Assembly (NCBI GenBank): GCA_018857735.1
Contig: JABMCL010000191.1
Span: forward strand, 889,501 to 953,500
Length of the DNA stretch: 64,000 bases
Source: Alviniconcha marisindica
Lineage: Eukaryota > Mollusca > Gastropoda > Provannidae
Reading direction: 5' to 3'
The notes beneath the pieces were generated by a model. It ran no database searches. It was not told where the DNA came from and was given only the letters and a program-made list of their open reading frames with translations. Shown one piece after another: positions 23,842-33,671 of this stretch (position 1 is the first letter of the stretch; each line of letters starts with the position of its first letter). Both the position numbers and the translations under genes were made by a program.

Positions 23842-24609
23842 GTGTGCATGCATGTGTGTGTATGATGACCATAAATCATTAACATACTTATTTTACTACA
23901 AAGTTTTAGTTGTGCTTTAATGTATGAGATCAAATGGCAACTCTAATTTCCTGCTGGGATGTAAAATATATTTGTTATTGTTACTGGTTATTTTACTTGA
24001 TTAAAAAATAATCTATTACAGACCAGTATCAAACCAACCAGAAAATATCAAAATAATACCTACAATCTCAGTTCATGTTCAGTTTAAATTGCTACCTGCT
24101 GGGTGCAGCAGTGTAGTCATGGAACAGCAGATTGGCTAGCAGCATGATGGTTGTCATGGCATAGATGGTGTCTGTACTGACGGTTTCCGTCAGTGACACC
24201 AAAACTGGAGATAAGATGAAACTGACACCAAGAAACAACACCGCTGTTTTTACATCATCAGCGTCTGGCAAAAAAGAACAAAATATTTTTATGAACTCTC
24301 CCACACATGAAAAACAACATGTTAAAACTTAAACAGTAACACAAACAGTGCATGCACAGGGTTCTCCAAGATATATGTAATGCATTAAAGCTGAATGAAC
24401 AAGAACTACAAACAACCAAAAATTAGATCTGGGAATGTAACTTGCTTATTATTTTATTGCTGAGTGGTCTGTTCTTTACAACAAAGGAAATAGTCTTCTC
24501 AAAACATGTTTTGTGCAACAAGTAAAAGAGATAATAATAGATTATTTACGGCACCCCTTCTCAACAGAGCCCAGAGCACTTCCAAAGACATAAGGATATA
24601 CTCATTTCA

Positions 24610-24672
<63 letters not shown>

Positions 24673-27600
24673 TGCACACACGCACCCCCTCCACACAAAC
24701 ACACACACACACACCACACACACACATTATAAATACATAGATTATTGGTGATAGATTAGTAGAGATCAGTATGCACAGGAGAAGAGATGGGTTTTCAGTT
24801 TTGACTTGAAAGAAGAGAGTGAAGACGAATGCCTGACAGAAAGAGGAAGGGAGTTCCAGAGCACATGTCCAATGTATTGAAAGGATCTCTCCCTCAGGGT
24901 CCTTCTGCCCATCCTAGGAACATGAAAGATGCCAGTATCTGTGGCTGAGCAAAAAGAGCAAGAAGGAGAGTGGAGATGAAGCAACTCAGAGAGGTATGGA
25001 GGAGCTGTACCAGAAACAATGTGGAAGCAGATGATGGCTATTTTGTATTGAATCTGGCTGCTGATTGGTAGCCACTGGAGATCATAAAGAAAAGGAGTGG
25101 GCAGATTTAGGAACTTTGAAAATGAGATGAGCTGAGCAGTTGATTACTCTTTGAATTGCATCAAGGAGAACCTGAGGAGAGCCAGCAAGGAGAGCATTAC
25201 AGTAATCAAGCCTGGAGAGAACAAGAGAGGAAACAAGAGTTTGTGGCTTCAAAAGAAAGATACTGTCAGACTGAACTGATCCACCTAATCTCCAGATATG
25301 CAAGTTGACAGAGTTCATTCACCTGTTCCTTCTATGCAAGCTGGCTGTCAAAAATGACACCAAGGTTACGAGCTTCACTGGAAAATGGTATGTCACTGTG
25401 ACCCACACACAGTGAAGAAGGAAGATCAATTCCAGGAGCAGAGCCTATCAGAAGAACCTCTGTTTTGCTGTCATTTAACCAAAGTTTATTCTGAACTACC
25501 CAGACCTTCCCATCTGAAATGCAGGATTTGATGGTCCATGCAAGACTGAATGCTTCAGAAGGTCCCTGTACAGATTTGTACAGTTTCAGTATCATCTGCA
25601 AACATGTGATGAGAGGCAGAGTGGTGACTAATTACATCAGAAAGAGGCTGAGTATACAAAATGAAAAGAATTGGTCCCAGGACAGAGCCCTAGGGGACCC
25701 CACAAGTCTGAAGCGAAGGAGAGGATTTTACTTCATTTACAGTTACTACCTGTGTCCTGCCTTGCAGGTAAGAACTGAAGAACAACAAAGCAAGATCACA
25801 AATACCAAAAGCGTTTTGCCTTGAAATGGCTCAAAAAGTCAAATGTCATGTTAATATTATTTTTAAGGAATCAACACACAAGGGAGTTAATTAGCACTTT
25901 AGATACATAACACAAGTAAAACAACAAAGACCTGAGTTGCCTATGGTAACTCTCACCTGGCATGCGTGTAAATTACACAAGGTACATAAACTCCACCAGA
26001 GGTACACTTGAGGATACATGTACCTCTGGTGGAGTTTAAGTACCTTGTATAAACATGCATGCCAGGTGAGAGTTATCATAGGCAACTCTGATCTTTGTTG
26101 TACTTGCGTTATGTATCTAAAGTGCTAATTAACTCCCTTGTGTGTTGATTCTGCACAAATGCTCTGGGCCTAGTTCTGTTTCAGATTTGTTTTTAACGAT
26201 TTTAGGAAAATAGTATTGCTATAGTAACACAATATATAATCTGATCCTGCTGCTGTGCTAATCATCTCTAACATCAGTAGCAATACTATGTTTCTAAAAT
26301 CATTGATAATAAAATCAACAGGGCAACTGTCTTCTTCTTCAATGTTGCTTATGTCCATAGAGACCATAAGGACCATTACTGTCTTAGGGACTGGGAGCCC
26401 AGGATGGCCACCTTGACTTTCACACAGCTCCTGAGCTCTGAAATGCATTTGAATTTTATATATAATGTTAAATATATTATGCAAAACAGCATCAAATGTT
26501 ACAGGTGGCCTACACCTGACCACAGCCTATTCAATATTTCTTACGTTGTGCTAATTGTCCCTAACAGTAACAGTAATTAATCTTCCTAAAAATGTTGAAA
26601 ATAAAATCAACAGGGCATGTTATTCCATATGCAAAACACCATCAAATGTTACAGGTGGCCTACAGTCTACCACACCCTATTCAATATTTCTCATCACTTT
26701 CATAGTTCAGGAGCTGTGTGAGAGTCGAGGTGGCCGTCCTGGGCTGTCCATCCTAACGAGCCTTCTGGTTTCCATGGACATAAAGCTATATTGAACCATG
26801 CTTCAGCATTGGTCTCAACTTGTCCCTAATATGTCAACTGACATCTGAGGACATTAAACAACACTACCTACCTATTTCTCATCACATGAACTGATGAAGT
26901 GAGCATGCATGTTTTGCACCAAAGATAAAAGAGTCTGCAGCATGCAGCAAGCCAGCTGGGACATCTGACATTCAGTACAACCAATCCTACTATTACTAAG
27001 CGTTACTCCTGAAACTCTGTTTCAATTATTCTCTTTATACAAAATAAAATTGATGACCCATTTTTAAAGCAAAATCCTTGATTTTGAGAGTTTGTTTTGA
27101 TGTGAATATCATCAAAGAATGCCAAACAAGACAACAACAACAAAAATAGCATTGTAAAAGTCAACATACATGTCCTGTGACAGAGATCGTTATGAGGAGC
27201 TCCATTAGTCAGCATGATGTTCACGAAGTACAGGGCCAGTGTGACAAGGGAGGTAACCAGCACCAGAAACTGGGGAGACAGCCACTTCTCCTCCATGTAC
27301 ATGAAGCTCACCACAAAGATGCTGACACTGCAAACAATGACACTTTGTTGCTTGCCTGCTGTGAGAGATCATCATCTATGATTGACTAAGAAGTTAACAT
27401 AACCTAGCAACAATGGTCTGTCAGCAAAATGGGACTCTTAATAGTTTTCAATAAAGCTTTCTTTCTTTTTTAATTAGAGATTAGAGTTTTAATTATTTTT
27501 TTATTAGTTGCATAAAATTTTACAGAATAAAGTTCAAGTGACTCACAGATTTCAAATAAGTTTTGGGTGTGATATTACTGATAACTGCCATAAAAAGAAA

Positions 27601-28148
27601 GAACAAAAAACAAACTTTTTTTTTTATAAACTATAAAATAACACATTTTGCTCCCCAAGTTTTAGACTTTTGGGTTATCCTGTACCAATCACAAAAAAAT
27701 CTGTTTAAATTTGTTTTTAAAAATTAAGGATTAACTGTCAAAAAATAATTCCTTATGAATCTTCTTTTTTCTCCTCTCTCTTTCTCTCTTCTACCAGTAC
27801 CAAAGTGTTTCTTCTTCTTTTTTTTTTCTTTCTTTTTTTACTGTACTAAGAATGTTTCAGCTACAGAGTAATTTTAATTTTAATACAAATAATAGCTTTT
27901 TAAAAATGAGTCACCTCCAATGACCCCCAGTTAAATCCTACCAGTGTACCACTTTATAATACATATATATATATATATACTGTTGTAATTTTAGCACACA
28001 AAAAGTTAAAAAGGTAAAGTTTCAAATATTATGTGAGAGAACAACTTTTTAGTTTAGTGTTTAACATCAGTGCCACTTGTCCCATTTATGTTTGCAGGTT
28101 TGGGTTACAGGAAAACCTTCCTACATAAGTACTCTATAGTCTATAGCT

Positions 28149-28239
<91 letters not shown>

Positions 28240-28294
28240 CCAACACATACAATGTACAGAAATTTACTGAAATGCCTGCATCATAAAGATACTG

Positions 28295-28356
<62 letters not shown>

Positions 28357-29661
28357 CTGGACTACATAATTAATACATGTTCTATGTACACTCAAATCAG
28401 CTCTCTTTAAATTGAAGAGCAGAAGCTAAACTATGATGATGAACCAGTCATTACCTGCTTAATTGCTGTGTTATGATTCCAGATTCCACCAACAGAGTCT
28501 GATAGGAATAAGTTCTTGTGTGCACTGCAAACAACGTGTCCAAAATAAGTGCTTGTGTACACTGCAAACAAAGTGTCCAGAAAACAAAACAAAGTGGAAC
28601 CTGAATTATACTTGCTTTCTTCATATACAGAACAAATCAAATATTTTCTGGGAACAGCAAACACGTTTACAGTGTTACTGTTACTTGTGTTAATTTATTT
28701 TTACTATTTAGGCACTTTGCAGACCATGAGATGATTTCTTCTAAGTTTGTTTAATATTTACCCTTTTATATTACCTGCATTTTCAACAACTGTACTTTGA
28801 GTTTTAAAATTTCTACTGTGATGTGGTACATGTTTAGCCACGTATTTAAATTTTAATTTCTTTGATGAGATAATAACCTTGAATGTTATTGTTAGATCTT
28901 TAAGTTCTACTGAATCAGCATTGCACACCCATAACTAGCAAACACGTGTTCACACCCCTGCATAGGATTTATAGGATATTCAAATCCACAGGTGAAGTTT
29001 CTGGGGGGTTTCAAACTCCTTCTCAAAACTGCAAAGGTTAACACTAGAACAGGTGTCTGTTAATTAACTTAATCTGTTGACAGAACTGCAACTGATGCAG
29101 TAAAAATAACAATATGTTCCCAAGCCTAACCCTAACTCTGGCCTTAACCGTAGCCATATAGGATCTGCCAACATGCGATTTTGTCCCCAAAATATGGCAT
29201 CGCAAAGAGCCAGCAATAAAGTACTGTAAAGTTCAAAATTAAGAGTAAGACGGGCAAACATCCAGTAGGCAACTTGTTTGTAAAAGGATAAGGACTCATC
29301 CATCTTCTCGTCTTCTTCCGTATCATGTCCATCTTCAACATGCTGAAGACTGACGCTTTTAGTGCATGCTGGAATAATTTCGTATTTCCATAATCCATCG
29401 AGATCTGACATAGACTACAGGGTCTAAAAAAAAAAGCGCATGTGATCTTTTTGCATGCGTACACACACGGGGGACCTCGGTTATATATATATAATTATAC
29501 AGTGCAAATGCAAAATTTCGAGGAGGCGGGAGACAGGAGGCCCCTTCCATTGCTAACTTACAGTTTTTCTTCAACTCGTCCAAAAAGGATCTGTCCACAT
29601 AGTTGTCTGGTACTCCTTGGTCTTCATACAAAATTTTACGCCACTTCGGATCACCCGCCAT
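19591..29661 (-). CDS. PIGC: Phosphatidylinositol N-acetylglucosaminyltransferase subunit C
   Basis: Multi-pass ER membrane subunit of the GPI-GlcNAc transferase (with PIGA, PIGH, PIGP, PIGQ, PIGY), which makes GlcNAc-PI in step one of GPI-anchor synthesis. Exons on the - strand: 29661-29562, 28524-28455, 27327-27170, 24264-24096, 22493-22346, 21846-21677, 19648-19591. Together they make 873 nt, 290 aa plus TAA, close to the roughly 297-aa human protein. Matching blocks: W(R)KILYEDQ…[16 protein letters not shown] (exon 1), TQQLSSVSIFVV (exons 2-3), [19 protein letters not shown] (exon 4), [13 protein letters not shown] (exon 5), [16 protein letters not shown] (exon 6), and [12 protein letters not shown] (exon 7). 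The human coding region is, from memory, a single exon, so six introns here are notable. The start is ATG at 29661; an in-frame ATG four codons upstream (29673) is the alternative. The 58-nt last exon is separated by 2.0 kb and easily missed. Confidence 0.95.
19746..19967. mobile_element. MITE-like element with about 28-bp terminal inverted repeats
   Basis: ATAGAACAGATCTAGGGAAA TGTACTCA at about 19776-19803 recurs inverted at about 19938-19966. The interior has CTGATGAAGACTTTCTGTCG. The 12-bp direct repeat ATGTTTAAGGAA lies at 19734-19745 and 19964-19975. It is near, but not symmetric with, the inverted repeats, so the exact ends are uncertain. It lies in the last PIGC intron and has no coding capacity. 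Confidence 0.65.
19980..20045 (-). mobile_element. Short dispersed element (copy B) with 9-bp flanking direct repeat
   Basis: On the + strand it reads AGTAAGTAAGTCAGTAACTT GGTGTTTGACGCCCAGTCAA CC…, the reverse complement of copies A and C. AGGAAGCCA flanks it perfectly at 19971-19979 and 20046-20054. Confidence 0.75.
20306..20635 (-). mobile_element. LINE 3'-end fragment
   Basis: Shares AATGGAAATTTATAAAG and the following CTACCCTG…CTCAAAG with the 14014-14257 block. Its far end (AAGAGAGTAGCAGAGTGCCTGA-like) resembles the C-terminal coding end of the LINE fragment at 24760-25760. A (CA)n run at 20462-20517 sits inside. Confidence 0.55.
20636..21605 (+). repeat. 970-bp polypyrimidine (C/T-rich) minisatellite
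   Basis: Units of roughly 27-35 bp built on CCCCACCCATGTCTCCCTCT CTTTCTCTC, grading into C-only runs of 10-22 bases after 21140. Purines on this strand are almost limited to the A/G of CACCCATGTC. Long open frames on both strands (up to 332 codons) are compositional artefacts with no family resemblance. Confidence 0.9.
22261..22282 (+). repeat. (CA)n microsatellite
   Basis: About 11 CA units, 64 bp from the 3' end of PIGC exon 5 in the following intron. Confidence 0.9.
23789..23841 (+). repeat. (TG)n microsatellite
   Basis: About 25 TG units in a PIGC intron. Confidence 0.95.
24611..24725 (+). repeat. (CA)n microsatellite with interruptions
   Basis: About 30 CA units followed by imperfect CA-rich sequence, next to the 3' end of the adjacent LINE fragment. 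Confidence 0.9.
24760..25765 (-). mobile_element. Truncated L2/CR1-type LINE (reverse transcriptase C-terminal part), pseudogenised
   Basis: Read on the - strand, overlapping frames give, in order, a decayed GPILF(ILY)-type palm block near 25690, [44 protein letters not shown], and the terminal [20 protein letters not shown]. This is the block order of L2-clade non-LTR reverse transcriptases. Frameshifts and stops separate the blocks. It sits in the PIGC exon 3-exon 4 intron in the gene's own orientation, with no target-site duplication identified. Confidence 0.85.
25869..26150. mobile_element. Palindromic foldback/MITE element, 282 bp
   Basis: The left arm (25869-26005, beginning AATCAACACACAAGGGAGTT) is the near-perfect reverse complement of the right arm (26020-26150, ending CTTGTGTGTTGATT). 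Only about 14 bp (ACTTGAGGATACAT) separates the arms. There is no coding capacity. A related single arm lies at 35571-35712. Confidence 0.85.
26170..26790. repeat. Compound element with nested inverted and direct repeats
   Basis: The block around AGGAGCTGTGTGA…GGTGGCC(A/G)TCCTGGGCT occurs inverted at about 26350-26440 and direct at about 26700-26785. ATCAAATGTTACAGGTGGCC is directly repeated at about 26491 and 26641. AATAAAATCAACAGGGCA is repeated at about 26308 and 26600. The left end also carries a short hairpin (TAGTATTGCTA versus TAGCAATACTA, about 26210 and 26279). Its identity is unknown. Confidence 0.65.
28155..28352 (+). repeat. Compound (TA)n-(GA)n and (CA)n microsatellites
   Basis: TA run at about 28155-28185, GA run at about 28189-28234, and CA run at about 28299-28352, all in the intron following PIGC exon 2. 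Confidence 0.95.
28525..28570 (-). repeat. 37-bp duplication of the PIGC exon 2 acceptor
   Basis: On the - strand, TTGTTTGCAG|TGCACACAAGAACTTATT is the exon 2 acceptor (exon starts 28524). TTTGTTTGCAG|TGTACACAAGCACTTATT lies 37 bp upstream (start 28561). The copy retains AG and an exon-like sequence, but using it would disrupt the conserved HTRTYSYQ protein block. Confidence 0.8.
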
Positions 29662-30485
29662 CTTAATGATCATGTGATCGAGGCAATTTTTTGATACTTG
29701 ATCAATGACATTTTTTCACCTCTTTTTCGTTTGCTCTTCTTTTTTTTTATAATGGTGAAATCAGACTATTAGGAGTAATGTTTATGAGGTGAACACGTAA
29801 TACTCCTCAGTTATAAACTGAAGGCTTGTTTATCTTCCAGTTTGCAACTGATGTTGATATTTTGAGTAGTATTGACTGGAGCTCACATACGGAACAAAAC
29901 ATGGACTGGATTAAGAGTTTGTTAGTTAGAGTTAGATGCAAATAATGCGTCTGTTCTATGTCCGCATTAATTTTTAGTCGAATATGTGTCACGCCGAACT
30001 GTTTTTGATGCCTTTTGAAAAAGAAGACGCATTTCAATGCCTTTTATTTGCCCTGGATTGTTGCTGAACATAAATACTGTTTATCTGTCTGTATATTCTT
30101 AATCCGGATGTGTATGGGTGGAACAGTGACTTTATGCATTAACCATAATTTCTTGAATAAAAATACAAATTTGTCAGCAATAGTAACTTTTTGTGTTTCT
30201 ACGCCATACAATTGCAGTTATAACTAAAGATCCACCACATGACAGCAGGATTAGGAAGAGCTCATATTTGCATCGCTGACAAACATCGATCATATTATTT
30301 CTAGAATTCTCCTCCAGTCCAACTTTTACATTGCGGCCCTTAGAAACGTCGACAAAAACAAAGATGGCGGGCTAGAGAAGCTAGATTGCCATACAAACTT
30401 TTCCTTTGCTAGGGCCTTGGGTTACGATCTTTCGGTATATTTTGTCATATCGACGACGTCCCCACACATTGATTGAATTTTCAAG
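29662..30485. promoter_or_regulatory. Bidirectional promoter region of PIGC and CFAP157
   Basis: The start codons of the divergent genes are 824 bp apart. AAGATGGCGGG, a YY1-type motif, overlaps the PIGC start codon on the - strand (near 29661). A second AAGATGGCGGG lies at 30361-30371 on the + strand, about 115 bp upstream of the CFAP157 start codon and probably in its leader. No TATA box at a sensible distance was seen. Confidence 0.6.
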
Positions 30486-31362
30486 ATGCCGCCCAAAAAG
30501 AAGAAGAGTGGAAAGAAGGGGAAGAAAAGCGGCAAGAAGTCAGGCCGCGCCCCATCCGCTTCGAAATACCAAGGAGAGCCTTTGAATGAATCGAGCAAAG
30601 AATATTACCTTGTTCAGATTCGGGACCTCGAGAACAGACTGCTGAGGTAAGCTTCGCATATTAAGCGTATCCTTCTACTAGTTGCAGTTCACTAAAAATG
30701 CCCGTCTTGTGATGAATGTCGCCTTGATATAACCACACTGGTTGACTGGGCGTAAAACACAAATTTACTTACTTATTTGTGATGAACGAGCAGTGCCTCG
30801 TCTTCAAGATTTCATAATCATATGAAGAAGTCGAGTAGTCACTGTCACAATGTAAGTCACTCAGTGCCACTACTGACAAATTGTAGGACTTGGTGTGTGC
30901 ATAGGTGCAGGTTAGACTGAGAGAGAGCAAGAGAGGTCAGAGACTATGAGTATGAACAGGTTTTCAGGTATCCAACTTGACCACTGCCACTAGTCAAGGA
31001 TAATGGGAAGAAGAAAAAGACCTCTCTAACATGAGTGGCAGTCCCCAAGATTATATCCTAACTGGTTCAGCTCAACCTTATCTACCTGGTTAGTTTCAGC
31101 AGTAGTAGACCCAGTGAATGAGTGATGGGTTGCAGCCTGATAAAGTGATATATATATATATACATACACCTTTTCTAGTTGTTTGCTTCCCTTTTTTGAC
31201 AGTCTGCAGTTGCGTTCATCTATCACATTCTGCTTCTTTTTTTCATTGATCAAAAAATACATATTGTACAATGAGTTCTGACAATTTGTATACTGTTCAA
31301 AACATTTTGGAAGATTTATCCAAGGGACATCTATATTTTTTTATACATTTATTGTTATGTCT

Positions 31363-31417
<55 letters not shown>

Positions 31418-33640
31418 TGTTGTTGTTGCTGTTTGTGTGTAAGTGTGTTTGTTGTTGCTGTTGTTTTGGGAGGTTGTCTTGTGCTCACTTAGAATGAGCG
31501 ACTTTGCTGGCTTGAGCATTGCACTGCCCAGATAGGCCCAGCGCCACCTGGCTAGTGTAGGGGAGATCATTTGCAGCTGACTTCAGCTTTGTCAAAGCCC
31601 CAAATATGCCCAGCGCCACCAAGCGGGGTGATCCACAGCTAAGTCGCCCATTAGATGTTGCATGATGCTGCTTGAGACATGCTCTGCTGGTGCCTGACAG
31701 TACAACTGTCATTCTTGCTGTGGACTTTGGATCTGGAATATCTGAACCACTTGGCCCCAGACTTGGTCACTGCTTGCTCTTTTTCCTTACCGCGAAACCC
31801 CAGACCGCTCAGTAGCGGCCGGCTAGCAGACGCTCCATACTAGCATCTCAGCTTATGCAAATTGGAGCGGGATTCTCGTGAGACTTGTAGCCTCATTTCC
31901 ACTATTGTTTACTACTTCCGGCGATGTCGTTTGTTTGAAGTTCAGCAAAGTTTGAGAGACGCTGTAAATTTTCAAAGTTGCGAGGTGGACGCGCGATAGA
32001 TGGCCGAAAATAAACAAAAGCCCTACTGTTAGCAGTGGCATCAGAGCTTCATCCTTTGAGATTTTAACTGCAAATTTGGCTTAGTCGCTTACCATGGGCA
32101 CCCTAACAAACTCACGGAGCTTCATCTTTGGAGACTCAAAATGGAAATTTTGCAAAGTTGGTTACCCCGTAGGCCCCCCAAAACCTGACATTCAGATGTG
32201 TACATTTCTGACTTGTGTTTTTTTTTTTTTATGCTTTTATTTTTTAGTGAAAAAAATCAAAACCTGTTTCACAAACTTGGAAAAATACGAAGTGAGCTGA
32301 AACTTCTTTGGTGTTTATTATTGATTTTGAAAGTTGTATACCAGGATCATTTGACACAGTTACTTCCCTTCACAAGAGATTTTGTAGTGAAAGGGCAGCG
32401 GCTGGTCTGGGGCCAAGTGGGTTAACTAAGGAATTCAGTGCACAGATTTTTTTGATTTTTAAGTCAAACATTAGCTGATGGAATGCAGCCATTTTTGAAT
32501 TGCACTTTTTTTTCTTTTTTCTTTTCTTGTTGAGACATTTTGCCTGACAAACTTTATTTAATTTGAAATATTGTGTTAATCCATGCCAGGTACCAGAAGA
32601 AGTGTGATGAACTGGAAGTTGCAAATGGCCAGTTCAATGACAAGTTCACACAGATGGAAACAGACAAGAGGGAGGTGGTGGCATTTTGGAAGAGACAAGT
32701 GGAAGCTAAAAGTAAGCTCTCTGTCTGTCTGTCTCTGTCTCTCACTGTGCATGTGCACACAATCATACGTGCGTGCACAGTATGTATGTGTGTGTGGATA
32801 TGTGCGTGCACATACATGTGCTTGTGCGTGTGCACACATGTGCATGTGTTTGTGTGTGAAAGCCAAGAGATATAGACTGAGTCTCTTACTGAACTTATTA
32901 AGGATGAAAGTATAGATATAGATATATAGACCGAGTCTCTTACGGAACTTATTAAGGATGAAAGTATATATATATATTTGATTTGTAATGCTTTTTATTT
33001 TCCTTCTTGTATTGTTAAATGACTAAACTGATGTTTTTCAGCCGATGAAATCGCTGACCTCAATGACCGCTACATTGGCCTCCAGCAAACCCGGGACAAT
33101 GAGCGTGAGCAGTATGAACTTCAGATCCAGACCCAGCGCAATGAATACCAGGAGATGAAGGATCAGCTCACGTCAGAAAACATGATTCTTGGTATGTATT
33201 CTTGGAAGTTCATTTTCTTCCTTCTCTGTTCAGTACTGTATCAAGGCCTTTCTCGCTGACCTCAGAAGAGACTACATACTCCATTTGCAAAAGGGTATCC
33301 GTATTGTCTTATGCATTGCTGAACTTTTTATCTTTCTGAACCACCATTCAAACAAAAAGTCTTTTTGTTCATTGTGTTGAAGACTGTTGCATCACCCAAG
33401 CAGTGTCCGTGACTTTTTAATGTTACTGTAATGTTTTTCATGTTAGGTGGCAAGCTGGCGTCACTGGAAGAGTTCAAGGTGCAGAAGGAAGACCTGATGG
33501 CCAAGTTCGCCATGATGGAGGAGGATCTGAAGAAGAAGGACCAGGAGCACAAGGAACACATCTACACATTGGAAAAGAAAGCTGTCATGGATAAAGACAG
33601 GTGAACTAACACACATTGTGTGTCTAGCATAGAAAGTACG

Positions 33641-33671
<31 letters not shown>

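Noticed and set aside
29064..29464. ORFs of 115 and 106 codons (-), considered as PIGC exon 2
   Set aside because: They do not align with PIGC. The 70-nt exon at 28524-28455 gives a correct alignment and phases, so this stretch is intron.
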